Positions 26,889 to 35,563 of a DNA stretch of 64,000 bases are shown in pieces. The DNA comes from Gammaproteobacteria bacterium. Its GTDB lineage: Bacteria; Pseudomonadota; Gammaproteobacteria; Pseudomonadales; IMCC2047. Where the stretch lies: positions 248,001 through 312,000 of the forward strand of contig JAJFKB010000020.1 of NCBI GenBank assembly GCA_021773395.1, in the 5' to 3' direction. The notes below the pieces were generated by a model. That model was not told the origin of the DNA, made no database searches, and saw only the letters and a list, made by a program, of their open reading frames with translations. Positions within the stretch are counted from its first letter, which is position 1, and the number at the start of each line of letters is the position of its first letter. The position numbers and the translations under genes were made by a program.

Positions 26889-27608
26889 TCAAATATCTCC
26901 CTCATCCCGATAAGCAATTACAACGGGAGTAATAAAAGCCCAAGGTGTTGACTTTATTGGTTTTATTTCTGCGTGTGCAAAACCTGCTGCCAGCAATCGA
27001 CTGACAATATCCTGTCCATAATTCCGATAGACGAGTATCGGTTCATGGCCGCGTATCGGATCCAGGTGGTATTCTGGTACCAACAGATGCTCAAGTTTTC
27101 CCGGTTCTATTAGTCTTGCCCGCTCCACGGTTTTATCCATTTCGTGCAATGGCACCGTAAAAACAAAGACACCGCCCGGTTTTAGTACACGACATATTTC
27201 TGCAAAGCCTCGATGGTCGTCCGGCACATGCTCGAACACTTCCGTAGAAGTACAGAGATCAAAACTCTGATTCGCGTAGGTTAGAGATTGTACATCCTGA
27301 CACTGGACTCCCTGAAAATAGCCCCCTGGAGTTATCTGCTGATAATACTCAGAGCACCGAACATCGCTGCCGTGTTTATTGAGATAATTAAGCAACGGCC
27401 CTCGGGCAGAAAGTTCGTAGCAACTCAGATTAGTGAAGTTAGGCCTGATTTCGTTGAGCGCCGCCACCAATGACAGAGTAATACTGGTAGAACGGCAAAC
27501 AGTACAACGAGCAGAAATCTCGTTGTTATCCAATCGCACCATCGGTCGGACAGCGTTGCAAACCGAACAGAAGTGTCGTTTTATGGAAAACTGTCGCCAG
27601 CTCACCAT
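26889..27608 (-). CDS. SAM-dependent methyltransferase with N-terminal zinc-binding motif
   Basis: About 239 aa. The N-terminus holds two CxxC pairs (CSVC... CTVC), a small zinc-ribbon-like motif. The class I methyltransferase core follows; the motif I region is degenerate, but the later motifs are clear: FDLCTSTEVFEHVPDDHRGFAEICRVLKPGGVFVFTVPLHEM. This combination is often seen in enzymes that modify surface glycans or other small molecules; substrate unknown. Start ATG 27608 with AGGAAA about 9 nt upstream; an in-frame TTG 33 nt earlier is weaker. The gene lies 37 bp after the DUF3465 gene and may be cotranscribed. Confidence 0.82.
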   Translation of the reverse strand: MVSWRQFSIKRHFCSVCNAVRPMVRLDNNEISARCTVCRSTSITLSLVAALNEIRPNFTNLSCYELSARGPLLNYLNKHGSDVRCSEYYQQITPGGYFQGVQCQDVQSLTYANQSFDLCTSTEVFEHVPDDHRGFAEICRVLKPGGVFVFTVPLHEMDKTVERARLIEPGKLEHLLVPEYHLDPIRGHEPILVYRNYGQDIVSRLLAAGFAHAEIKPIKSTPWAFITPVVIAYRDEGDI

Positions 27609-27645
27609 CTTTAGAGCTTTCCTTAGAAAGTTTAATTGCAAAAAA

Positions 27646-28086
27646 CTATTGATATTTTCTCCCTCCGTGCGCTAACCATCCACCAACATGTCTTCCCGAA
27701 GGATCACTGTGTGTCCAATGGATAACGCCTCCTTTCCTGTTCCATTCATACTCCCCATAAAACTCTACCCGATCACCTGAATTCAGGTCTTTGATTCTAG
27801 GAGCCAGATCAATATTGTGGGCGACCAGAACGGTTTTGTCCTTTGTTATGCGCAACAAAAAACGTTGATGTTTACTTCCGGACAAATCGTCTTCAAGTAC
27901 GCGAGTAACTACCCCTGCGCCCTGAACCTGATAATCCTGTTTTTGTTGTTCAATCGCTTTGATTAACTGCTGATTCTCTGCAACAGCATCTGTTTTCTGG
28001 CTTCCTGCGTGTTCTGGAGGCTCATACTTCAACCACAGCAGGCTTGTGACCGCCAAAAGCGCCGCCAACAAAACTCTTTGTTTCAT
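27646..28086 (-). CDS. DUF3465 periplasmic protein
   Basis: 146-aa exported protein. A hydrophobic N-terminus (MKQRVLLAALLAVTSLLWL) acts as signal or anchor. The C-terminal 90 residues match DUF3465, an OB-fold-like domain: GAGVVTRVLEDDLSGSKHQRFLLRI..., LAPRIKDLNSGDRVEFYGEYEWNRKGGVIHWTHSDPSGRHVGGWLAH. Function unknown; likely nucleic-acid or sugar-phosphate binding by fold only. Confidence 0.85.
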   Translation of the reverse strand: MKQRVLLAALLAVTSLLWLKYEPPEHAGSQKTDAVAENQQLIKAIEQQKQDYQVQGAGVVTRVLEDDLSGSKHQRFLLRITKDKTVLVAHNIDLAPRIKDLNSGDRVEFYGEYEWNRKGGVIHWTHSDPSGRHVGGWLAHGGRKYQ

Positions 28087-28227
28087 GACTGAAATATCTC
28101 TATCGTTTTTTGTACTATTTGCACCCGCATTTCAATTCCTGATGTGTCGAGTAGAATAGGATTTTTGTACCCTGCTCATTATGTTACCCTTTATCAGAAA
28201 ATCAAACCCAACGGTAGACAGACAGCT

Positions 28228-29784
28228 ATGTTACAGCATCAGTTCGTTGCAGTGGCCAAGCGGAATCCAAAAAAACTGGCCTTTATCGATAAAGCGACCA
28301 ACCGGGAGGTAAGCTATCGTCAGGCATTGATTGCGTCATTTATTCTGGCATGGCGATTTCGTCGCCTGGAAAAAGGCTCAATTGGCATTCTGTTACCTAC
28401 GTCTGCAGGCGCCGCACTAGCGACTATCGGCGCGCTAATGGCACGGTTGACCCCTGTTATGATCAACTACTCCACAGGTGCAGAAAAAAATTGTCGTTAT
28501 GCCCAATCCAAATGTGACTTCCGGATCATCATAACCACCGAAGCATTGCTTAAAAAATGCAACTGCCCTCTTCTGCCCGAAATGGTGCTATTGGAAAATA
28601 TCCTGACTCAATTATCGGTGTTTGAGAAACTGCGTGCCGCCATTAAATATTTGTTACCTCTGAGGTCATTACGCCACTGCACCGGCTTGAAAAATCCTGA
28701 CTCAAATGCTGTTATTTTGTTTACCAGCGGTAGCGAAAAAGAACCTAAAGTGGTGCCTTTAACACACGCCAACATTCTTTCCAATATTGAAGGATTTTCA
28801 AAGGCACTGGCTTTTGATGGAATGGATCGACTGCTGGCAATCTTGCCCTATTTCCATGTTTTCGGTTTCACCACCAATCTTTGGATGCCTCTATATCATG
28901 GCATGACGTCGATCACCTATGCGAATCCGCTGGATTACAAAATCATCGCGCGTCTAATCAAAGAAAACCAGGTAAAAGTGCTGGTTGGCACCCCGGTTTT
29001 CCTCGATGGCTACCTGAAACAATCAAACCCCGGCGATTTTGCAAGTATCGAGCTGGCAGTCTGTGGAGCCGATAAATGCCCAGAGGCATTGCGTAAGGGA
29101 TATCAGGATAAACATGGTATTGAAATCCTGGAGGGTTACGGCACGACCGAAACCTCCCCAGTGCTATCAGTTAATACTAAACAGGCTAACAAACCGGGCA
29201 GCATTGGAAAGCCTATAGCCGGCATAGAAATCAAAATTCAACATTACGATAGTGGTGGTGAATGTGCTCCCAAAGAGATGGGCAAAATTCTGGTCAAAGG
29301 AGCGAGTGTCATGAAAGGTTATATGAATGACCTTGAAGAGACCTCACTACGTATTAAATCTGGCTGGTATGACACCGGAGATCTGGGCTATCTGGATGAG
29401 GATGGGTTTTTGTGGCACTGTGGTCGTTTGAAACGATTTTTGAAAATTGGCGGAGAAATGGTTTCTTTAATTCAGGTGGAAGATGCACTATCCAAAATTT
29501 TGCCTGAAGGTATTGAGTGCTGTGCCGTTGAGCTGCCAGATGCTAAACGGGGGGCAAAAATCGTAGCTGTGCTGAATGCAGAAGTGGAAAAACTGAAGAC
29601 ACAGAAGAAACTCGCGGAGCTACTACCAAATATCGCCTTACCCAAAGATTATGTTGTCATACCCGAATTTCCTCGAATGGGTAGTGGTAAAACAGATTTT
29701 CGGACATTGACCAATATGGTGCAATTTCCGGATGCAAAAAAGATTCAAGCAACGCATCTTGCTCTGCCGCAGGCGAAGATTTGA
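28228..29784 (+). CDS. acyl-AMP ligase resembling the synthetase half of Aas
   Basis: ANL-superfamily adenylate-forming enzyme of about 518 aa. Motifs in order: ILFTSGSEKEPKVVPLTHAN (phosphate-binding A3), ILPYFHVFG, EGYGTTETSP (A5), GWYDTGDLGYLDEDGFLWHCGRLKRFLKIGGEMV (A7/A8) and the catalytic Lys in MGSGKTDFRTL (A10). It resembles the acyl-ACP synthetase half of Aas (2-acylglycerophosphoethanolamine acyltransferase), but no PlsC acyltransferase domain is joined or adjacent. Start chosen at ATG 28228, which fits the family start MLQHQFVAVAKRNP; the first in-frame start 84 nt earlier would add an unlikely leader. Confidence 0.85.
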   Translation: MLQHQFVAVAKRNPKKLAFIDKATNREVSYRQALIASFILAWRFRRLEKGSIGILLPTSAGAALATIGALMARLTPVMINYSTGAEKNCRYAQSKCDFRIIITTEALLKKCNCPLLPEMVLLENILTQLSVFEKLRAAIKYLLPLRSLRHCTGLKNPDSNAVILFTSGSEKEPKVVPLTHANILSNIEGFSKALAFDGMDRLLAILPYFHVFGFTTNLWMPLYHGMTSITYANPLDYKIIARLIKENQVKVLVGTPVFLDGYLKQSNPGDFASIELAVCGADKCPEALRKGYQDKHGIEILEGYGTTETSPVLSVNTKQANKPGSIGKPIAGIEIKIQHYDSGGECAPKEMGKILVKGASVMKGYMNDLEETSLRIKSGWYDTGDLGYLDEDGFLWHCGRLKRFLKIGGEMVSLIQVEDALSKILPEGIECCAVELPDAKRGAKIVAVLNAEVEKLKTQKKLAELLPNIALPKDYVVIPEFPRMGSGKTDFRTLTNMVQFPDAKKIQATHLALPQAKI

Positions 29785-29965
29785 TTGAAACACCTTTCAA
29801 GCTTAAATAGTAATCCTTGCATCTTTGTTGAAGATTTGTCCTGTTCGGATCGAAACACCTACTCTCCTTTGGAATTATAGTCTCCATTAGAGAGAGTGCA
29901 TCAAATCAGAGTAGGTTCATGCCGCCGCATTAAGAAAAAAACAGCCAGTTTTCAAATGCGCCGCC

Positions 29966-30877
29966 TTAGAAATTATTAAATGTGTCACATCTATCCATGT
30001 TGCCACTTGCCAGACCGATCTTAAACCATTTCACCCGCTGCGCTGAACTGCCATGAGTAAATGAGTCAGGACTAGCATATCCTTGTGATTGTTTTTGTAA
30101 GGCATCGTCGCCTATCGCACTCGCCGCGGTTAAGCCTTCTTCTACGTCACCTGTTTCAAGCAGTTGGCGGGTGTTGTTAGCATGGTAGGCCCAGACACCA
30201 GCAAGACAGTCAGCCTGTAGTTCCATACGAACTGAAAGTTTGTTGCTTTCGATTTCGCTTAGTTTAGTACGTTCCGTTTGTACTTTATTAGATATGCCTA
30301 AGAGTGTTTGAATATGATGGCCCACTTCGTGAGCAATGACGTAGGCTTGGGCAAAATCCCCGGGTGCTTTAAAGCGGCTTTTTAGCTGGCCATAAAACTC
30401 TAGATCAATATAAACCTGCTGATCTCCTGGGCAATAGAAGGGACCCATTGCCGATTGGGCCATACCACATGCAGATTTTACTGAATTCCGAAATAGCACA
30501 AGACGTGGTTTTTGATAGGTTTGCCCCTTCTGCCGAAAAAGTGTAGTCCAGGTTTCCTCTGTATCGGCTAGTATTATCGAAACGAATTCTACCAACTCTT
30601 TTTCTTCTGCCGATTCTCGCAATGGTTTTGTGGGTGTGTTGGTTGTATTAACATTTGTTTGGAGACCAAGGCCACCTAACATACTACCGAGATTTCCTGT
30701 AAATAAACCGTATGCCCCAAGGGCTAATGCCAGCACTGCGGTGCCTTTGAAACCCAAAAATTTAAAGGCCAGAGGTAGTAGGCGTAACATACCGCTACCT
30801 CTGCCACCTAAGCCGCTGGCAGACATGCTGCGTCTATCTTCTACATTAGTACTTTTACGATTTCCACGCCAACGCAT
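29966..30877 (-). CDS. YpfJ-type neutral zinc metallopeptidase
   Basis: 303-aa membrane-anchored peptidase. The opening MRWRGNRKSTNVEDRR-S is the family start (RW-G-R-S-NVEDRRG). An anchor helix (about residues 45-62) is followed by the catalytic domain with HEVGHH (His183, Glu184, His187) and the later Glu in ELQADCLAGVWA, giving a gluzincin-like zinc site. The family (PF04228) is widespread and its substrates are unknown. Convergent with the acyl ligase. Confidence 0.92.
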   Translation of the reverse strand: MRWRGNRKSTNVEDRRSMSASGLGGRGSGMLRLLPLAFKFLGFKGTAVLALALGAYGLFTGNLGSMLGGLGLQTNVNTTNTPTKPLRESAEEKELVEFVSIILADTEETWTTLFRQKGQTYQKPRLVLFRNSVKSACGMAQSAMGPFYCPGDQQVYIDLEFYGQLKSRFKAPGDFAQAYVIAHEVGHHIQTLLGISNKVQTERTKLSEIESNKLSVRMELQADCLAGVWAYHANNTRQLLETGDVEEGLTAASAIGDDALQKQSQGYASPDSFTHGSSAQRVKWFKIGLASGNMDRCDTFNNF

Positions 30878-31192
30878 AGGAATACTCTGTTGTCTACATA
30901 CTACAATAAGTGTCGTAGTCTCTACTTTAAAGGGTGCTGAACTAAAGCCTGGAAATAGCTAGGCTTTTATTATTTATCGTTGTTTAATTTGATACTAGTT
31001 TTGATCATCAATCCTGGTATTAGGCGTATTTTTGTAACTGACTGGGTTCCCGCTTCAGCGCCTCGTTTCAATGTATAACCCTGACTGCTAGGTATAACCT
31101 GATGATACTGGCCTTCAGATTAAAATACTATCTAGCAGTTTCGCGTTATAGCCTTCCGAAAATCCAATTGTTTGAGTGACATTGATCGTTTG
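30878..31192. other. intergenic stretch, no gene seen
   Basis: Between the divergent-facing ends of ypfJ and the GlsB-like gene. It contains one hairpin, AAAGCCT (30944-30950) with AGGCTTT (30961-30967) and a T-rich tail, which could be a + strand terminator but has no + strand gene before it. Otherwise AT-rich and featureless. Confidence 0.4.
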
Positions 31193-31444
31193 TTACACCT
31201 TCTTAATAAGGCGAACAATAAAAAGTAGTAACGCAGCACCAGCAGTCGCAGTAATGATTGAGCCAATTAAGCCTCCCGCCGAAATGCCAAGCAAACCAAA
31301 TACAAATCCGCCGACGACAGCACCGATAACACCTACAACAATATTGCCGAGTAGACCAAACCCGCCGCCTTTCATTAACGTTCCAGCTAACCATCCTGCT
31401 ACAGCACCAATGGCTAGAAATATTATCAATTCTGTAATATCCAT
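31193..31444 (-). CDS. GlsB/YeaQ/YmgE family membrane protein
   Basis: 83-aa protein of three glycine-rich transmembrane helices: MDITELIIFLAIGAVAGWLAGTLMKGGGFGLLGNIVVGVIGAVVGGFVFG, then LIGSIITATAGAALLLFIVRLIKK. The pattern GWLAG-(x)n-G(x)GLLGNI-VG-(I)GA is diagnostic for the GlsB/YeaQ/YmgE family, linked to stress response. Formerly called transglycosylase-associated protein, without proof of enzyme activity. Confidence 0.9.
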   Translation of the reverse strand: MDITELIIFLAIGAVAGWLAGTLMKGGGFGLLGNIVVGVIGAVVGGFVFGLLGISAGGLIGSIITATAGAALLLFIVRLIKKV

Positions 31445-31768
31445 AGAGGCACCTATTTAAAGTTAAATTGAGACCTTTGCACGAAAGATATTTCGCTCCC
31501 ATACTTCGTTAAAAACGTACTCAATCGGTCATTTATAACCTATAAACTCCCTCATTCCGTGCGCTTTTGCCTTGCCTTAAAGAAAAATATTCTTCCGTGC
31601 AAAGGCCTCAAATCAATAAAAAGTCTTTATTCTCCGCTTGATCAGCCTTTAGGCACATTAAGCCCACCATAAGCACGCTTTAGTAACTCTCTACAGTTCT
31701 ACTACTTAATGAAATAGAAGATAGAACTAAAGATCAAAATAAAGTCGAACGAGATTCAGACCACTTAT
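31445..31768. other. intergenic stretch with MITE-like element
   Basis: The gap is mostly taken up by the short mobile-element remnant described separately. The remainder (31614-31768) shows no gene, promoter or hairpin that I can support. Confidence 0.5.
31469..31609. mobile_element. MITE-like element with imperfect terminal inverted repeats
   Basis: Left end GAGACCTTTGCACGAAA (31470-31486) and right end TTCCGTGCAAAGGCCTC (31593-31609) are inverted repeats with 15 of 17 matches. With a T on the left end, both sides are flanked by AAAT (31465-31468 and 31610-31613), a possible 4-bp target duplication, though that word is low in complexity. There is no coding capacity. The ends resemble those of IS5-group elements. 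The interior has a small palindrome CGAAA-GATA-TTTCG. Confidence 0.6.
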
Positions 31769-32401
31769 TCAAACTTTCTTGCGCGTTGACCATCCAAGCC
31801 CAGCGAGTCCAACACAGAACAGGGCAATGGTGGCAGGCACTGGAATCTCTCCTTCTACTCCGCCTGTCAGGTCATCATGCTCTGCTGTAATCGCAAATGA
31901 AGCATAGATCTGATCAAGCTCCTCTGGATCAAAGGAAACTTCCGGAAAAAGAACAGCAATGCTATTGTCGGTAAAAGATGTGGTTGTACCCTCTGGTTCG
32001 TCGCCTTCGCCATCTGATTCAAAAGCGATTATTTTACCGGGTATGATTTCACCATTCTGATCAAGCCAATTCATGTCAGAGAGGACAAGCTGGAAAGCTG
32101 GCAGCGTATAAGTGTTAGTTTCTTCTTCGTCACTTGGTGTCCAGAACAGGTCAAATGCGATTGATTCGGCACCGATATCTATTTCGATACCGATGCTTCC
32201 TCCGTCCACTTCGAAGGATTCAAGCTCAAGTTCTGGAAAATCAGCATCGATGGGACCGAGGCTGCCTTCCAGGGTAGGGCTTGCTAAACAGCCGTTATTA
32301 AAGCTTACACAATAGTTAACTGTGTCACCGATAAGTGAGCCTAGAGCAAGTGGCGAAGCAAAGTACAACAACATCGCGAATACGATTATTATGTTCTTCA
32401 T
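31769..32401 (-). CDS. PEP-CTERM-type surface protein 1
   Basis: 210-aa exported protein. Signal peptide (1-20), then SLIGDTVNYCV, an acidic beta-rich body, and a C-terminal sorting tag: VPVPATIALFCVGLAGLGWSTRKK (Pro-containing motif, helix, basic end). Such tags are cut by an exosortase before surface attachment. The second PEP-CTERM protein in this window (54524) also begins its mature part with SLIGDTV, so the two are related. No exosortase is in this window. The ribosome site AGGAG is 6 nt before ATG, and a triple heptamer repeat lies just upstream of it. Confidence 0.82.
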   Translation of the reverse strand: MKNIIIVFAMLLYFASPLALGSLIGDTVNYCVSFNNGCLASPTLEGSLGPIDADFPELELESFEVDGGSIGIEIDIGAESIAFDLFWTPSDEEETNTYTLPAFQLVLSDMNWLDQNGEIIPGKIIAFESDGEGDEPEGTTTSFTDNSIAVLFPEVSFDPEELDQIYASFAITAEHDDLTGGVEGEIPVPATIALFCVGLAGLGWSTRKKV

Positions 32402-32892
32402 AGGGCGCTCCTATCTTGTTACTTGTTACTTGTTACTTCCTTCCTGCGTATTTGCATACGATCCATATCCAGAATGCATGCCAGAACGTAAAAAAGCAAT
32501 AATCATACCACCACTTTGTAATCAAAGAGTTAGCATCAATAATCCCTCACCATGAACTCCAAATGTAAAAAATTATGACAGTTAATGGTATAAAAGAAGA
32601 ATTGGTCTTGAAGGTTTGTTTATACTTCTGGCACCCTGGTGTAATTGGCCGCACTACTAATCAATCCAGCTTTTAGCGGGTAGGATGTTCACTCTTCGGC
32701 ATTACCTTTAGAGCACCTTTAAACTACTTTTAATAAGCCTATGGAAAGCCTATAAATATGCTGTGGCTGCAGGGACTTAAAATGGCTGCTTAATGTTAGA
32801 TTATTTGCGATCCAAATGTTTTAGATTAAGCAACGTAAGAACGGGGTTAGGGACCAGGTCAGTTTCATAGTTGCTATAAAATACAATGAGTT
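32402..32892. other. intergenic stretch with heptamer repeat
   Basis: Separates two minus-strand genes. Three perfect tandem copies of TTGTTAC lie at 32416-32436, in the leader of the PEP-CTERM gene. The rest is AT-rich; no RNA gene, hairpin or reading frame worth calling was found. Confidence 0.45.
32416..32436. repeat. tandem heptamer, 3 copies of TTGTTAC
   Basis: Three identical adjacent 7-bp units. On the coding (minus) strand they read GTAACAA x3, directly before the AGGAG of the PEP-CTERM gene, so copy number could affect the leader or promoter spacing. Confidence 0.8.
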
Positions 32893-33714
32893 CTACGGAT
32901 TTGAAAATTCCTTACTAAACCTGATTTCCGGTAAATGCTTATATTCATACTTTGGCCACTGCAACTCTCCGCCCACCCCGGTCAACCTGTCATTACTCTC
33001 CAGAACCAGATCGAATGCATAGGCGACGTTAGACATTGTGGGAAACGTCCCAATGGCAGTTAATCGGTTGCCATTCATTGAAAATTTAATGGTATTTGAA
33101 TAAGTGGATTTAAATCCCGAAATAATTTTTCGCCGTCTGATTTGTCCTTGCCTATTGTGTTTGGTATCAACTGTTACCACCATTTTCCCTAAAAACTCGT
33201 TGATATGTTGGCCAGGCGTGATTTCCATATATCCGCTATGCTTTGGCCAGTCTTCGGGAACATTCCAGTGCTCTATGGCCCAGCGTCCAACCAGTTTCTG
33301 TTGCTGCCTATGAATTGAAGGGGCAGCCGACAAGAACATGTCGGCCCCCTCATCCAATTGAATACTGCCCTTATCACGGAAGTTTGACCAAGCCGTTATC
33401 ACACCAAGCTCCGAGCGAAATTGAAACCCAATATAGGTTTTTCCTTTTATCTCTTTACCTTCCAGCAATCTGATCCGTAGCGGCGCTTTCAGTTTTAGTC
33501 TGTCAGGGCATGTTTTGACTTTCTTAAACAGTGTGTTGGTGACCACAGGTTTGCATAGTGAGACCGATGCAGGTTTTATCAACGTGGCATTCGTTTTAAA
33601 CCATTGCCCCTCTTTTTCTTCACTGCGCAGATGAGACGAAGGCAGCAGCAGAATTGCCACGAGTAACGTATAAGATATCCTGCTATGTGATTGCAGCTGT
33701 TTCCTCACCCTCAT
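32893..33714 (-). CDS. secreted protein of unknown family, paralogue B
   Basis: About 273-aa exported protein I do not recognise. Signal peptide (RISYTLLVAILLLPSSHLRS), then WFKTNATLIKPASVSLCKP, a second Cys (KVKTC), APLRIRLLEG, a region around LDEGADMFLSAAP, KLVGRWAIEHW and FSMNGNRL. It shares this order and many residues with its upstream neighbour (33719-34567), so the two arose by tandem duplication. The start is ATG 33714, 5 bp after the neighbour's stop; an in-frame TTG at 33738 would overlap it. Probably cotranscribed with the ExbD gene above. Confidence 0.65.
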   Translation of the reverse strand: MRVRKQLQSHSRISYTLLVAILLLPSSHLRSEEKEGQWFKTNATLIKPASVSLCKPVVTNTLFKKVKTCPDRLKLKAPLRIRLLEGKEIKGKTYIGFQFRSELGVITAWSNFRDKGSIQLDEGADMFLSAAPSIHRQQQKLVGRWAIEHWNVPEDWPKHSGYMEITPGQHINEFLGKMVVTVDTKHNRQGQIRRRKIISGFKSTYSNTIKFSMNGNRLTAIGTFPTMSNVAYAFDLVLESNDRLTGVGGELQWPKYEYKHLPEIRFSKEFSNP

Positions 33715-33718
33715 CTCC

Positions 33719-34567
33719 CTATTTCCCCTTGGCTGCAACGGTATTGGTGTTGTCTGCAGCCCTGGTTAACCTGATTCTTGTATGCCCGTTATAGTGTGGT
33801 AACGCAGCGTGCCCCTCTAGCTGATCGCCGTTTAGTATCAGAACCATTTGATCAGATAAACGGTAATACCTGCGCTTTCTTTCATTGCCAAATAGTAGAT
33901 TGCCGTTGATCGAAAAACGCATTTTCTGTTTGAAAGTGCGTTCGATAAAATAGGGTTGTGAATTGATTCCTCTGAAGAGACTGCTAAAGCTATTGCGTGG
34001 ATGTGTCACCTTTACGGCCAATCGGCCCAGGTATTCATTGGTGCCCTCCTCCTTCTCAATTTCAATGTGGCCCAGGTGATGGTTATCGCCATGATCAAAA
34101 ATTTCCCAATGGTCGATATTCCAACGACCCACCAGCAGATGAGCTTGCTCCTTTAACGCCGGGGCAAGAGGTAAATACAACTCCGCTCCCGGATCCAGTT
34201 CAATACTGGCCTTCTCGTTCACTCTTGCCCAAGCGGCAAGTACCACATCGCCAACAATAAACTGCATTTTGACGAAGGTCTTGTTTTTTAACACCATACT
34301 CTCTAACAAGCGCACCCTGACAGGTGCGTTCAACTGCTTCTTGTGTCTACAGGACTGAACCTGACTGGCAAACAGTCCTGTTGCTTTGGGCTTACACAGG
34401 GAGATTGGAACCGGTTTCACTAAGGTGGCATTGGTGGCAAACCATTGCTCTGATTCTTTTTGGAGCACCGCTGTATCGGCAGACACCTGATTGGCAAAAA
34501 GCAGGAGAATAGCTATTATCAAAGAGAAATGAAGAACTGTGGGCTGGATTGAGTATTTGTGGCGCAT
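33719..34567 (-). CDS. secreted protein of unknown family, paralogue A
   Basis: 282-aa exported protein, not recognised. Signal peptide (about 1-30, ending VSADT), then FATNATLVKPVPISLCKP, a second Cys (QVQSC), APVRVRLLES, LDPGAELYLPLAP, LVGRWNIDHW, EYLGRLAVKV, FSINGNLL and a strand-rich end. It parallels the downstream paralogue along nearly the whole length, including the Cys pair. ATG start. The order exbD, this gene, paralogue B, with short gaps, suggests an envelope-related operon. Confidence 0.65.
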   Translation of the reverse strand: MRHKYSIQPTVLHFSLIIAILLLFANQVSADTAVLQKESEQWFATNATLVKPVPISLCKPKATGLFASQVQSCRHKKQLNAPVRVRLLESMVLKNKTFVKMQFIVGDVVLAAWARVNEKASIELDPGAELYLPLAPALKEQAHLLVGRWNIDHWEIFDHGDNHHLGHIEIEKEEGTNEYLGRLAVKVTHPRNSFSSLFRGINSQPYFIERTFKQKMRFSINGNLLFGNERKRRYYRLSDQMVLILNGDQLEGHAALPHYNGHTRIRLTRAADNTNTVAAKGK

Positions 34568-34629
34568 ATCCTTATACTTATCTGAATTCCGTAGTTTATC
34601 TCAACGCATTGCGGAGCATTCCCTCCATT

Positions 34630-35031
34630 TTATTGAGCCACCAGAGAAACTTCAAATACCCCGGCTTCACGCGCAGCATCGGCTACCATGATAAAATCTT
34701 TCGCGCTGGCCTTCGCATGCGATCTGACAATGACCGGAGCCTTTGGCCTCTCAGCATGCAGCCTCTCAATATTGGAGCGCAGTGAGCGCACGTCAATGCG
34801 CCGTCGTTCAAGAAAATAGTCGCCATTTTCGCCAACCGAAATAACAATGGCGGCGTTATCCTCACTGGACTGTGTTTTAGACGAGTCTGGACGATCCACC
34901 TCAATTCCAATTTCCTTAACGAATGAGGCGGTCACGATAAAGAAAATCAGCATGATAAAAACCACATCAAGCATCGGCGTCAAATCGATTTCAGATTCTT
35001 CTTCTTTGCTTTTATACATTGAACGACGCAT
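34630..35031 (-). CDS. ExbD/TolR-family biopolymer transport protein
   Basis: About 133 aa, single-helix inner-membrane protein of the ExbD/TolR family, which with an ExbB/TolQ partner uses proton flow to energise TonB-type outer-membrane transport. The signature is complete: EIDLTPMLDVVFIMLIFFIVTASFV, with the functional Asp in LTPMLD. The periplasmic part ends IMVADAAREAGVFEVSLVAQ. Start ATG 35031, with GGGGGAAG about 8 nt upstream; an in-frame start further upstream lacks support. Unusually there is no ExbB, TolQ or TonB gene next to it; two secreted paralogues follow instead. Confidence 0.92.
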   Translation of the reverse strand: MRRSMYKSKEEESEIDLTPMLDVVFIMLIFFIVTASFVKEIGIEVDRPDSSKTQSSEDNAAIVISVGENGDYFLERRRIDVRSLRSNIERLHAERPKAPVIVRSHAKASAKDFIMVADAAREAGVFEVSLVAQ

Positions 35032-35216
35032 TACCGACTTCCCCCGATAGATAGTTTTGTAAAGCTTGTTGTTTTTTTGAAAACACCCTTTAACACAACC
35101 TTGACGCAACTAAGGCTCGAACATGTAGATAATATACAAAAACTTAGCTTAACGGCCACCCTTCATTTGCAATTATTACTTGAGATTGAAAATCTATAAT
35201 TGTGCCGGACAAGTAA

Positions 35217-35528
35217 TTAAGTCGAAATAATCTCTCCGGTGCTGTTATCCACAATCACCGGCGTTTCAAAATAATCCACCTCCGGTAATACCCCATATTT
35301 CTGTTTAACCATTCCCATCAATATATTTTCATTAAAATTACGCGCGCTTTCCATGTCTTGCCACAAATAGACACCTCCAATCAGCGCGCCATTTTCGGAA
35401 AGGAGAAATTGTTTTCTAATTAAACCTTGCGGATTTTTAAACATAGGAGCAATTTCAGTAAACTCCTTTTTTGCAGCTTCCAAGCTAATTGCTGTGCAAA
35501 GCTTTATCTTTGTAATACTGGTAATCAT
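35217..35528 (-). CDS. YdhR/antibiotic-monooxygenase-fold protein
   Basis: 103-aa ferredoxin-like alpha/beta-barrel protein. It has the pattern of this fold: an opening strand (ITKIKLCTAIS), a helix (LEAAKKEFTEIAPMFKNPQGLIRKQFLLS), a strand with GGVYLWQDMESARNF, and a final helix/strand. Members are small dimeric monooxygenases or just binding proteins. The actual activity here is unknown. It is upstream of exbD in the same direction; no shared control is obvious. Confidence 0.72.
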   Translation of the reverse strand: MITSITKIKLCTAISLEAAKKEFTEIAPMFKNPQGLIRKQFLLSENGALIGGVYLWQDMESARNFNENILMGMVKQKYGVLPEVDYFETPVIVDNSTGEIIST

Positions 35529-35563
35529 CTTTTCCCCTCGCTATATCGGCTCACCACCTGTCT

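Noticed and set aside
29657..29887. Minus-strand frame of 76 codons at the end of the acyl ligase gene
   Set aside because: Mostly antisense to the conserved C-terminus of the ligase, and no ribosome site.
31469..31609. Possible promoter or operator made by the inverted repeat GAGACCTTTGCACG
   Set aside because: Arms are 141 bp apart end to end and look like transposon ends; a mobile-element remnant explains them better.
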